Positions 43,491 to 51,267 of a stretch of 64,000 nucleotides of DNA are shown piece after piece. The stretch is taken from the NCBI GenBank assembly GCA_001898185.1, contig MKTI01000006.1, positions 62,001 through 126,000 of the forward strand. The letters are read 5' to 3'. The notes beneath the pieces are model-generated. The model saw only the letters and a list, made by a program, of their open reading frames with translations. It had not been told where the DNA came from and searched no databases. The position numbers and the translations under genes are program-made. Position 1 is the first letter of the stretch. Every line of letters begins with the position of its first letter. This DNA is from Cellulomonas sp. 73-145. Lineage in GTDB: Bacteria; Actinomycetota; Actinomycetes; Actinomycetales; Cellulomonadaceae.

Positions 43491-43519
43491 GGAGGCCGCC
43501 CGCTGAGCGGGCGGCCTCC
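43491..43519 (+). terminator. Strong terminator hairpin after the OYE gene
   Basis: Perfect 13-bp stem (GGAGGCCGCCCGC 43491-43503 / GCGGGCGGCCTCC 43507-43519) with a 3-nt loop, 77 nt after the stop. Confidence 0.75.
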
Positions 43520-43572
43520 GCTGTCCTGCGGCGGTCGAGAGCCGCGTGCACGGGCCGGAACCCGCGTCTGTC

Positions 43573-43624
43573 CGGGTCCGAGGACCCGAGCTGGTGGTCG
43601 GGTCCGAGGACCCGAGCTGGTGGT
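43573..43624. repeat. Perfect tandem pair of 26-bp units, each a hairpin
   Basis: 43573-43598 and 43599-43624 are identical. Each contains the palindrome GGGTCC-GA-GGACCC. They begin 5 nt after the stop of the minus-strand repeat protein and look like its duplicated terminator. Confidence 0.85.
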
Positions 43625-43628
43625 CCGG

Positions 43629-43979
43629 TCAGCGACCGGAGTCTCTGCCGGGGCTGTCCTCCGGCACGTCGTAGCCGGTCTCCGGCAGCGGCAGCCCGTC
43701 CGGGCCGGTGCCCGACCGCGGGCCGGGGCTGTCCTCCGGCACGTCGACCCGGTCCTCGGGCACCGGCACGCCGCCGACGGTCCCGGACGCAGGGCCCGGG
43801 CTGTCGATCGGCACCTCCTCGAGCAGCTCGTCCTCCGGCACACCCAGCGGTCCCGTGCCGGACCGCGGCCCCGGGCTGTCCTCCGGCACCGAGCCAACCC
43901 ACTCCTCGCCCTGACGGGCGGCCGTCCGACGACGCAGCAGCTCCTCCTCAGGCGTCACCGGCTCCTCGTTGATGCTCAC
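43629..43979 (-). CDS. Disordered Pro/Ser/Gly repeat protein
   Basis: A 116-residue acidic protein with no hydrophobic core. Four diverged copies of VPEDSPGPRSGTGP(x)G are present, two of them exact over VPEDSPGPRSGTGP. It starts VSINEEPVTPEEELLRRRTAARQGEEW, which may be a short helix. GGAGG lies 6 nt before GTG 43979. No signal peptide or membrane segment. I do not recognise a family; it is probably intrinsically disordered. Confidence 0.6.
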   Translation of the reverse strand: MSINEEPVTPEEELLRRRTAARQGEEWVGSVPEDSPGPRSGTGPLGVPEDELLEEVPIDSPGPASGTVGGVPVPEDRVDVPEDSPGPRSGTGPDGLPLPETGYDVPEDSPGRDSGR

Positions 43980-44094
43980 CACACGCCTCCATCTGATCGG
44001 TCGTGCACTGGTTGCTCGATGCGGTGCCGGGCACGGCCGGCGGCCTTCTCAGCCGGCGGCGGGCTCGTCATCGGCGCCCTGTCCTCGCGACGGC

Positions 44095-44484
44095 TCACGC
44101 GCGGGCCGACGGGCCCGCGTCCGTCTCGGGGACGTCCGCGACGTCGGGGTCCACCTCGTCGGCGCGGCGCAGCCGCTCGTCGACCGAGGCCCGGCTCTCG
44201 TCGAGACCGTCCGACCGGGCCTGCGCCTCGTGGTGCAGCCGCGCAGCCTCCGCCGCACGTGTCTGCGCCTCGGCCTGCGCCAGCCGGGCGTGGGCGTCCA
44301 CGCGGGCCGCCTCTGCCTCGCGCCGCTGCAGCTCGATCCGGTCCGCCTCGGCCTCCTCACGGATCCGCTGCGCCTCGGCACGGCGCCGGTCCTCGGCGCC
44401 CGCGGACCGCGACCGCGCGATCCAGATGCCGAGCAGGATCAGCACCACGACGACAACGAGCACGATCCACAAGGTCTGGTTCAT
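44095..44484 (-). CDS. Membrane-anchored coiled-coil protein
   Basis: A 129-residue protein: one N-terminal membrane segment (LWIVLVVVVVLILLGIWIA) followed by about 75 residues of Ala/Glu/Arg-rich coiled coil (EDRRRAEAQRIREEAEADRI, LQRREAEAARVDAHARLAQ) and an acidic end. This layout is common in small actinobacterial envelope proteins of unknown role. ATG 44484 lies 9 nt after GGGAGG; GTG 44490 is an alternative. Confidence 0.65.
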   Translation of the reverse strand: MNQTLWIVLVVVVVLILLGIWIARSRSAGAEDRRRAEAQRIREEAEADRIELQRREAEAARVDAHARLAQAEAQTRAAEAARLHHEAQARSDGLDESRASVDERLRRADEVDPDVADVPETDAGPSARA

Positions 44485-44587
44485 CGTCACGCGCCTCCCT
44501 CATCTCGCTGGTCCCCCGGCGTCTTCGATTGGACGCGCCGGTCTGCATACCCGCAACCGGAGAAGACGTCTGCCCAGGTCGCGCGGC

Positions 44588-45004
44588 CTACGGGGATGAC
44601 GTCGCGGCTGGCTGTCGGCGGTGCAGCGCGACAGCGAGCAGCGCCAGCGGGAGCGCCACCGAGGCCGCCAGGACGACGACGAGGGCGGTGGCCGACACCG
44701 CATCGGCGCCGCGCAGGTGCTCGAGGTGGAAGGCCAGGTGCGGGGCCGAGAACGCCAGGTAGGCCAGCAGGGCGACCACGACCAGCCGCCGCTCGGTCCA
44801 GATGGCCGCGGCGGTCAGGACGACGGCCAGCCCGATGGTGGCGCCACCGAAGTCGCGGAACGCGTGCTCGCTGAACGGCGGGGTGAGGTCGACGGTCGGC
44901 ACGTCGGCGTAGAAGCTCGCGGGGAGCAGCAGCGTCCACAGCCCCAGCACGGTCTCCACCGCGGCGAGCAGCGCCAGGCCGGCGCGCAGTGCTCTCGTCG
45001 TCAT
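44588..45004 (-). CDS. Small four-span membrane protein (DUF4345-like)
   Basis: A 138-residue protein with four membrane segments (ALRAGLALLAAVETVLGLWTLL; FGGATIGLAVVLTAAAIW; LVVVALLAYLAFSAPHLAFHL; ATALVVVLAASVALPLALLAVAL) and the exposed SFYADVPTVDLTPPFSEHAFRDFGG. This resembles the DoxX/DUF4345-like family; function unknown. ATG 45004 has GGGAG upstream. Divergent from the VOC protein. Confidence 0.7.
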   Translation of the reverse strand: MTTRALRAGLALLAAVETVLGLWTLLLPASFYADVPTVDLTPPFSEHAFRDFGGATIGLAVVLTAAAIWTERRLVVVALLAYLAFSAPHLAFHLEHLRGADAVSATALVVVLAASVALPLALLAVALHRRQPAATSSP

Positions 45005-45168
45005 AGGGGGATCTCCCTTCCTCACCGACTCAGACCGCGCAGGCCTCCGATCCGTGACAGCCGACGCCGGGGGCGTGTCGGTGGTCCGGACGACGATGAA
45101 TTCGGCCGCCGACGGCGGTCGATCCGATGAACGGGGGCGGTCCGCCTCCACGACGCGAGGAGCTCGAC

Positions 45169-45600
45169 ATGTCCGTGGTGCTCAACCCGTACCTCTCGTT
45201 CCGCGACAACGCCCGCGAGGCGATGGAGTTCTACCGGTCGGTGTTCGGCGGCGACCTGCGGGTCAGCACGTTCGACGACTACAACGCGAGCCCGGACCCG
45301 TCGGAGGGCGGCAAGGTGATGCACTCGATGCTCGACACATCGTCCGGCCTCACGCTGATGGCGGCGGACACGCCGAGCTCGATGCCGCTGCCGGAGGCGT
45401 CGGCGTTCTCCATCTCGCTGAGCGGCGCGGCGTCCGACGACGAGGAGCTGCGGCGCTACTGGGCCGGCCTCTCCGAGGGCGGCACGGTCACCACGCCCCT
45501 GGAGAAGGCGCCGTGGGGGGACGCGTTCGGCATGTGCGTCGACAAGTTCGGCGTCACGTGGCTGGTGAACATCGCCGGGGAGGAGACGCCCTCGGCCTGA
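45169..45600 (+). CDS. VOC-superfamily (PhnB-like) protein
   Basis: A 143-residue protein: VVLNPYLSFRDNAREAMEFYRSVFGGDLRVSTFDDY, VMHSMLDTSSGLTLMAADTP and PWGDAFGMCVDKFGVTWLVNI are the PhnB/3-demethylubiquinone methyltransferase-like glyoxalase fold. PhnB-like proteins are widespread with mostly unassigned function. GAGGAG lies 7 nt before the ATG. Confidence 0.88.
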   Translation: MSVVLNPYLSFRDNAREAMEFYRSVFGGDLRVSTFDDYNASPDPSEGGKVMHSMLDTSSGLTLMAADTPSSMPLPEASAFSISLSGAASDDEELRRYWAGLSEGGTVTTPLEKAPWGDAFGMCVDKFGVTWLVNIAGEETPSA

Positions 45601-45626
45601 CGGCTGCGGCGGCCGGCTGCGGCGGC
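45601..45626 (+). repeat. Tandem 13-bp duplication right after the VOC stop
   Basis: CGGCTGCGGCGGC at 45601-45613 and again at 45614-45626, starting on the base after the TGA. Confidence 0.75.
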
Positions 45627-45817
45627 CGGCATCGGCTCGCGACGGGCGAGCGACTGCCCCGACGGCAGCGCACCGCTTCAGCCGCGGCACCGCAAAACAT
45701 TCCCGTCACACGGCCTGGCTATCGTGGCGGACGACCCTGGTCGACGCAGTCGGCCGACCGGGCCGTCCGCCGTGCCCGGCCTCCCGGTCACGGGCAGCCC
45801 TCGACGAAGGACCCGTC

Positions 45818-46705
45818 ATGAGCACCGGCGTTCTGGTGATGATCGACCGACCCGCACTCGGGCAGACCGGTGACGGTCGCGCCTTCCGGGTGGCCGCCGC
45901 CGACTCCCCGCAGCTGCGCGTCACCGACCTGGGCGCCACCCGCGGCGACGGCATCTTCGAGACGGCCGCGATCCGCAACGGCCGGGTGCAGGCGTCCCGG
46001 GAGCACCTGGACCGGTTCGCCCGCTCGGCCGCGATGCTCGACCTGCCGACCCCGGACCCGGACGTCTACCGCGCCGCGATCGAGCTGGGCATCGGCCTGC
46101 TCCCCGACGCCTCGGACGCCTCGGTGAAGTACGTGCTGACCAGGGGCGACGAGCACGACGCCGCGAGCGGCCCCACCGGCTGGGCGTTCCTCGACGCCAG
46201 CGAGGACTTCTCGGACGCCCGCGACCGCGGAATCGGCATCGTGCTGCTGTCCCGCGGCTACGCCCTCGACGTCGCGGAGACCGCACCGTGGCTGCTGCAG
46301 GGCGCCAAGACGCTCTCGTACGCCGTGAACAAGTCCGCGCTGCGCGAGGCGGCCCGCCGCGGTGCCGAGGACGTGCTGTTCACCACCACCGACGGCTACG
46401 TGCTCGAGGGCCCGACGTCCAGCGTCGTGCTGCGGCTCGGCGACGAGCTGGTGACCACCCCGCCGGACGCCGGCGTGCTGCCCGGCACCACGCAGCAGGG
46501 CATCTTCGAGTACGCGCAGAGCCTCGGTCTGCGGACCGCGTTCCGTGACCTCCGCGTCGAGGAGATCGCCCACGCCGACGCGCTGTGGCTGGCGTCGTCC
46601 GTCCGGCTCGCCGTGGCGGTGCGGGCGGTCGACGGTCAGGAGCGGCCTGCGGACCTCGAGCTGACCCGGCAGATCAACGAGTACCTGATCTCCCGCACCG
46701 ACTGA
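45818..46705 (+). CDS. Class IV aminotransferase (aminodeoxychorismate lyase-like)
   Basis: A 295-residue fold-type IV PLP enzyme. VTDLGATRGDGIFETAAIRNGRVQASREHLDRFARSAAMLDL is the start typical of PabC; the PLP Lys is K164 in LQGAKTLSYAVN; DGYVLEGPTSSVVL holds the PLP-ring Glu. PabC cleaves 4-amino-4-deoxychorismate to p-aminobenzoate and pyruvate for folate; branched-chain or D-amino acid aminotransferases are the alternatives. No pabA or pabB in the window. The isolated position leaves the function open. Confidence 0.85.
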   Translation: MSTGVLVMIDRPALGQTGDGRAFRVAAADSPQLRVTDLGATRGDGIFETAAIRNGRVQASREHLDRFARSAAMLDLPTPDPDVYRAAIELGIGLLPDASDASVKYVLTRGDEHDAASGPTGWAFLDASEDFSDARDRGIGIVLLSRGYALDVAETAPWLLQGAKTLSYAVNKSALREAARRGAEDVLFTTTDGYVLEGPTSSVVLRLGDELVTTPPDAGVLPGTTQQGIFEYAQSLGLRTAFRDLRVEEIAHADALWLASSVRLAVAVRAVDGQERPADLELTRQINEYLISRTD

Positions 46706-46774
46706 CGGGGTCGTGGGCGCCGAGGAACACCAGCGGCGTCCGTCCCCGCTGCGACCTCTGCTCGCTGCGACCGC

Positions 46775-47893
46775 TCAGCCGGCGGTGAACCGCTCGCTGC
46801 GGAGCGTCGCGCCGGCGAGCCACTCGTCGTCCACCTGCGTCCCGAGGCCCGGCTCGGTCGGCACGGTCACCCGGCCGGCGCGGGCGACGACCGGCGGCAC
46901 GACGAGGTCGCGCGCGTAGTACTTGTCCGACCCCGAGACGTCCGACGGCAGCGTGAACCCCGGCAGCGCCGACAGGGCCACGTTGGCGTACCGGCCGACG
47001 CCGAACTCGTGCATCCCGCCGCACCACACCGGCCACCCCGCGGCCTGCGCGGCGTCGTGGGCGGCGACCGCCGCCGTGAGCCCACCCATCCGGGACACCT
47101 TGATGTTGAGCACCCGCCCGGCCTGCAGGTGCACCGCGAGCGCGAGGTCAGCCAGCGTCTCCACCGACTCGTCGAGGCAGATCGGGGTGTCCACCGACCC
47201 GGCGAACCGCGCGTGCGCCAGCAGGTCCCGCGGCGCGAACGGCTGCTCGATCATCGTCAGCCCGTACCCGTCGAGCGCCCGCAGCGCCGCGAGGTGCTCG
47301 TCGGACTCCGTGTAGACGCCGTTCGCGTCGACGTGCACGTCGAGGTCCGGCCACGCCGCCCGGACCGCCCGCACCGGCTCGACGTCCCAGCCGGGGGCGA
47401 TCTTCAGCTTGACCCGTGGGTAGCCGTGGCCGACGTGCACGGCCACCTGCGCCAGCAGCTCGTCGACGGTCGGCTCGATGCCCAGCGACACCCCGGCCAC
47501 CACCTCGGTGCGCGTCCCGCCGAGCGCGGTGGCCAGCGGCACCCCCGCGGCACCGGACCACAGCGTCCACGCCGCCATGTCGACGCCGGCCTTGGCGAAC
47601 TCGTTCCCGCGCACCCGCCGCCACAGCGCGGAGACCTGCGTCGGGTGGTCCCACGTCGCCCCGAGCACCGCGGGCAGCAGGTAGCCGGCGGCGACGGTCC
47701 AGCAGGTGTCGACGTTCTCGGCGTTGTAGTACGGCGCCGCGGGCGAGGCGATCTCGCCCCAGCCGACCGCGCCGGACTCGTCCTCGAGCCGCACCAGGAC
47801 ATGGTCGAGGTGGCCCTTGCGGTGCGAGCTCGTCTGGAACTCGTGCACCAGGTCCAGGCGGACCAGGTGCAGGCTGGCGGCGACCACGCGCAC
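46775..47893 (-). CDS. Enolase-superfamily racemase/OSBS (N-succinylamino acid racemase candidate)
   Basis: A 372-residue enzyme of the muconate-lactonising subgroup. Catalytic residues: K162 and K164 in RVKLKIAPGWD, metal ligands D189 (HVDANGVY), E216 (MIEQPFAP) and D241 (CLDESVE), and K265 (NIKVSRMGG). This is the o-succinylbenzoate synthase / N-succinylamino acid racemase (NSAR) family. No menaquinone genes are near, whereas a GNAT and an M20 hydrolase are, as in the NSAR pathway. The gene starts 40 nt after the SIS gene, probably in one operon. Confidence 0.9.
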   Translation of the reverse strand: MRVVAASLHLVRLDLVHEFQTSSHRKGHLDHVLVRLEDESGAVGWGEIASPAAPYYNAENVDTCWTVAAGYLLPAVLGATWDHPTQVSALWRRVRGNEFAKAGVDMAAWTLWSGAAGVPLATALGGTRTEVVAGVSLGIEPTVDELLAQVAVHVGHGYPRVKLKIAPGWDVEPVRAVRAAWPDLDVHVDANGVYTESDEHLAALRALDGYGLTMIEQPFAPRDLLAHARFAGSVDTPICLDESVETLADLALAVHLQAGRVLNIKVSRMGGLTAAVAAHDAAQAAGWPVWCGGMHEFGVGRYANVALSALPGFTLPSDVSGSDKYYARDLVVPPVVARAGRVTVPTEPGLGTQVDDEWLAGATLRSERFTAG

Positions 47894-47933
47894 GGCGGCT
47901 CCTTCGGGTGGGTCGGGGCGCGGCTCGCCGCCG

Positions 47934-48743
47934 CTACAGGTAGAGGTCCAGGTCCGCGGCGAGCTCGTCGCGGGCGGCGATCCGGCGGCGGGCGCCCTTG
48001 GCGGAGGCCGCCGCGAGGGTCGCGAGCAGGTGCGAGACGGCGACGACGGCGGTGGGCGAGTCGACGAACGACGCGGAGTCGGTGTTCACCACCACCGTCT
48101 GGTGGGCGACGGCCGCCAGCGGTGCGTCCACGTCGTCGGTGATGGCGACCAGCGTGCCGCCCGCGGCCACGAACGCCCTGGCCAGGGCCACGGTCTCGCG
48201 GCGGTACCGGCGGAAGGAGAACGCCACCAGCACGTCGGTCGGTGCCACCTCGGCGAGCACGTCGAGGGCGCGGACGGTCGCGTCGTCCACCAGGTGCACG
48301 TGCGACAGCCCGACGGACAGGTCCGCCGCGAGCAGCGTGGCGTAGGCCAGCGACTTGGCGGTGCCGGCGACGTACCGGCGACGCGCGGCGACGACGAGGG
48401 CGGCGGCCTGCGGCAGCGATCCCTGCTCCACCACGGCGGCGAGCGCCGCGGGCAGGTGCGCCGTCTCCTGGCCGACCACCCGCCGGATCAGCACCTCGGC
48501 TGACGGACGGCCGGCCAGCCGCTGGGCGAAGCGCTCGTCGGGGCTGTCCGGCCCGTGCCCGACGGCGCGTTCCCCGACGGGCTCGGCCGCGGTCGACGCG
48601 GGCGCGTCGGACGGTGCCCCGGTCCGCGGGTGCGGTGCCGCCGCGACACCGGCCACCGTCCGCCCACCGGCGGCGGGACCGGTCCCGGCGTCCGCGGACG
48701 GGGTCGCGACGCCCTGCTGCCGCAGCGTCGTCGTGCTGGTCAT
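47934..48743 (-). CDS. SIS-domain (RpiR-like) regulator without a clear helix-turn-helix
   Basis: A 269-residue protein. The C-terminal 180 residues carry a SIS fold (AAALVVAARRRYVAGTAKSLAYATLLAADLS, PTDVLVAFSFRRYRRETVALARAFVAAGGTLVAITDD, VVVNTDSASFVDSPTAVVAVSHLLATLAAASA) as in RpiR/MurR regulators. The usual N-terminal HTH of about 75 residues is not visible; instead there is a Pro/Ala/Gly-rich stretch, with only ERFAQRLAGRPSAEVLIRRVVGQETAHLP as a possible remnant. Start and GNAT stop share one base. It may sense an amino sugar or amino acid derivative. Confidence 0.75.
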   Translation of the reverse strand: MTSTTTLRQQGVATPSADAGTGPAAGGRTVAGVAAAPHPRTGAPSDAPASTAAEPVGERAVGHGPDSPDERFAQRLAGRPSAEVLIRRVVGQETAHLPAALAAVVEQGSLPQAAALVVAARRRYVAGTAKSLAYATLLAADLSVGLSHVHLVDDATVRALDVLAEVAPTDVLVAFSFRRYRRETVALARAFVAAGGTLVAITDDVDAPLAAVAHQTVVVNTDSASFVDSPTAVVAVSHLLATLAAASAKGARRRIAARDELAADLDLYL

Positions 48744-49768
48744 CAGCTCTCCCTCTCGAACCGGTACACGCTGGTCGCCACGTCGAGCCGGCGGCACGAC
48801 ACGGCGACGCGGCCCTCGTCGATCAGCGCCGCCAGCGCCTCGCGCAGCCGCGCCCGCACCGTGGCCGCCGCGGCGGGGTCCGCCGCGGCCAGCTCGCCGA
48901 TGCGCGCCGGGAGGGGAAGGTACACCGACCCGTCGGCCTGCACGGGCACGCCCCAGTGCCGCCCCTCGGCGGAGACCGCCGGCGGCGGCGGGTCGGTGTG
49001 GCCCACGCCGGCGGTGGTCGGCGTCGTGTCGGTGACGTCCCACTCGACCACCAGCCGGTCCGACTCGGGCCCGTAGAAGTCGGGGTGGAACCAGCGCGCC
49101 CGGGCGCCGAGCACGTCGAGGTTGAAGTGGGCGTTGCGGGCGATCGCCGGGTCGTACGCCCAGCGCATGTGCCGGGCGCCGTGCTCGAGGGCGATGCGCG
49201 CCTGCTCCCGCTTGAGGCGACGGCCGAGCCCCCGGCCCTGCGCGGAGCCGTGCACCACCGCCGCCTGCGAGTAGTGGTAGGCGGTCCCGTCCCGGTCGAC
49301 GCCCGGGAACCCGTACGCGAACGCGACCACGTGACCGTCGGGCGTCAGCACGCCGACCACGGACCCGCCGTTCGCCGCCAGCGCCGACAGCAGCCGCGGG
49401 TTCACGCCGTGCGCCGGGTCGGTGTACCCGAACACCTCCCGGTACAGCTGGGCGGCCTCCTGCAGCAGCACCGGGTCGGACATGCCGGTGACCAGCAGCC
49501 CGTCGTCGTCCGGCACGCTGCCGGGCACGGCGCTGGGTACGCCGGCCGGCACCCGAGACGGCACTGCCTGCTCTGCTGCCCCGGCCGCAGCAGCCCCTGC
49601 CGCTGCTGCCCCCGCCTCTGCTGCCCCCGCCTCTGCTGCCCCGTCTGCTGGCACCGCACCCACCGTCCCGACGTCGTCGACCGCACGGCGCCGCACGGTC
49701 GCGCGGCCCCGGCCAACGGCGCTGGCGGCTGATCCGGCATCATACGTCGCGTTCGTCGTGCCCTTCAC
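48743..49768 (-). CDS. GNAT N-acyltransferase (candidate D-amino acid N-succinyltransferase)
   Basis: A 341-residue protein. Residues 95-250 are a GNAT domain: VLLQEAAQLYREVFGYTDPAHGVNPRLLSALAANGGSVVGVL, HYSQAAVVHGSAQGRGLGRRLKREQARIALEHGARHMRWAYDPAIARNAHFNL with the acyl-CoA loop QGRGLG. The first 85 residues are an Ala/Gly/Pro-rich low-complexity stretch from 15-bp-like DNA repeats. In the NSAR pathway a GNAT transfers succinyl from succinyl-CoA to D-amino acids; position next to the racemase and M20 hydrolase suggests this. GTG 49768 has GGAG 8 nt upstream. Confidence 0.8.
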   Translation of the reverse strand: MKGTTNATYDAGSAASAVGRGRATVRRRAVDDVGTVGAVPADGAAEAGAAEAGAAAAGAAAAGAAEQAVPSRVPAGVPSAVPGSVPDDDGLLVTGMSDPVLLQEAAQLYREVFGYTDPAHGVNPRLLSALAANGGSVVGVLTPDGHVVAFAYGFPGVDRDGTAYHYSQAAVVHGSAQGRGLGRRLKREQARIALEHGARHMRWAYDPAIARNAHFNLDVLGARARWFHPDFYGPESDRLVVEWDVTDTTPTTAGVGHTDPPPPAVSAEGRHWGVPVQADGSVYLPLPARIGELAAADPAAAATVRARLREALAALIDEGRVAVSCRRLDVATSVYRFERES

Positions 49769-49773
49769 GCTCG

Positions 49774-49802
49774 TTGCTCCGCGATCCCGACGGGCATACG
49801 TT
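49774..49802 (+). promoter_or_regulatory. Promoter of the M20 hydrolase, leaderless geometry
   Basis: TTGCTC (49774-49779), 17-nt spacer, TACGTT (49797-49802); the ATG at 49811 is 8 nt after the -10, so the mRNA probably begins at the start codon. No Shine-Dalgarno sequence is present. Confidence 0.5.
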
Positions 49803-49810
49803 TCCTATCC

Positions 49811-50965
49811 ATGACCACCGACCTCGGTGCCGCCCTGCGCGACGCCACGCTGGCGTCCGCGGACGCCGACCTGGAACGCCTCGTCGCCTACGCCCGTCAC
49901 GAGACGCCCACCGGCGACCGAGACGCGATCGACGCCTTCGCCGACACGGTCGCCACCGACGCCGTCGCCCTCGGCGCGACCGCCCGGCGGCTGCCGCTGC
50001 CGCACGGCGACGCCCTGCTGATGGAGCACCCCGGCAGCGGCGCCCGTGCCGACCTGCGTCCCGCCCTGCTGCTGGGGCACCTGGACACCGTGCACCCGGT
50101 CGGCTCGCTGGCCGGGGCCGTCCCGCTGCACACCGCGGGCGAGCTGCTGCACGGGCCGGGCGTGCACGACATGAAGGGCGGCCTGGTGGTGGTGCTCGCC
50201 GCCTGGGCGGCGCTGGCGGCGGTCGGTGCGCCCGCCCGCGCGGTGCGCCTGCTGCTCACGCCCGACGAGGAGATCGGCTCCCCCAGCTCGGGCAACCTGG
50301 TCACCGCGCAGGCCGGGCAGGTCGCCTACGCGCTGGGCCTCGAGCCGCCGCACCGCGACGGCGCCCTGAAGACGTCCCGCCGCGGATCGACGCGGTGGCG
50401 GCTGCAGGTGACCGGCCGTGCGGCGCACGCCGCGCTCGACCCCGAGTCCGGCGTCAACGCGATCGACGAGCTGGTGGACCAGCTGCTGGTGCTGCGCGCC
50501 GTGGCGGCGGAGCACCCGGACGTGCTGGTCAACGTCGGCACGGTGGACGGTGGCGGGCGCACCAACGTCGTGCCGGACGCCGCCGAGGCGGAGGTGGGGC
50601 TGCGGTTCGTCGACGCCGCCACCGAGACGGTGGTGCTCGACCGGCTGGCGGCGCTCCGGCCGGTGCGGGACGGGGCTGTGGTCGCCCCACGGGTCGTGTC
50701 CCGACGGCCGGCCTGGGGTCCCAGCACCGCCACGGAGCGGCTGCTCGAGGCGGTGGCGGAGGCGGGGCGGACGGTCGGTCAGGACGTAGTCGGCCGCCCG
50801 GCCGCCGGTGCCGCCGACACCAACCTCTCGGGCGCCGCGGGCATCCCGTCGCTGGACGGCTTCGCTCCGGTCGGAGGCGGTGCCCATGCCGCCCACGAGC
50901 ACGTGCTGATCGCGTCCGTGGCGCAGCGCGCCGCCCTGCTCGCGGCGGTCCTCGCCACCGCCTGA
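49811..50965 (+). CDS. M20-family metallo-hydrolase (candidate N-succinyl-L-amino acid hydrolase)
   Basis: A 384-residue dizinc hydrolase of the CPG2/ArgE group. Metal ligands and catalytic residues: H90 and D92 in LLGHLDTVHPVGS, D120 in GPGVHDMKGG, E153/E154 in TPDEEIGS and a late His in GGAHAAHEHV. The lid domain (STRWRLQVTGRAAHAALDPESGVNAIDELVDQL) is complete. It is divergent from the GNAT-SIS-racemase operon. Hydrolysing N-succinyl-L-amino acids would complete the D-to-L conversion pathway; a general deacylase or peptidase is the alternative. Confidence 0.88.
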   Translation: MTTDLGAALRDATLASADADLERLVAYARHETPTGDRDAIDAFADTVATDAVALGATARRLPLPHGDALLMEHPGSGARADLRPALLLGHLDTVHPVGSLAGAVPLHTAGELLHGPGVHDMKGGLVVVLAAWAALAAVGAPARAVRLLLTPDEEIGSPSSGNLVTAQAGQVAYALGLEPPHRDGALKTSRRGSTRWRLQVTGRAAHAALDPESGVNAIDELVDQLLVLRAVAAEHPDVLVNVGTVDGGGRTNVVPDAAEAEVGLRFVDAATETVVLDRLAALRPVRDGAVVAPRVVSRRPAWGPSTATERLLEAVAEAGRTVGQDVVGRPAAGAADTNLSGAAGIPSLDGFAPVGGGAHAAHEHVLIASVAQRAALLAAVLATA

Positions 50966-51014
50966 CCCGTCTGCACCTCACCCCACCCCACCGCCACCAT
51001 CGCCGGCGCCATGC

Positions 51015-51082
51015 CGAGATGAGCACGTCCACGCGAATGGAGCACTGCGACGTGCTCATCTCGACGCGATGTGCTCGTCTCG
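51015..51082. repeat. Intergenic inverted repeat (GATGAGCA family, copy 2)
   Basis: CGAGATGAGCACGTC (51015-51029) and GACGTGCTCATCTCG (51049-51063) form a perfect 15-bp inverted repeat with a 19-nt spacer, the same spacer as copy 1. GATGTGCTCGTCTCG follows at 51068-51082 as a third, imperfect copy. Confidence 0.75.
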
Positions 51083-51267
51083 CGCGGGCGTGACCGCGCG
51101 GGCGCGCCCACCCCGCACCAGTGAGCTCCCTTGGTGGCCGAGTGGGCCGAACGGCCCATGCCCGCCGGGCGGCGGGATGGCAACGGGCTCGGTGCCGACG
51201 CCTCGTCGTGAAGTACTGGGCCTATCGTCCCGGGACCCCCGCGCGACCAGGTGCGAGCCTGCCGAGC

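Noticed and set aside
44022..44080. A third GATGAGCA-type element
   Set aside because: Only short partial matches (CTCGTCATCG) and no paired arms.
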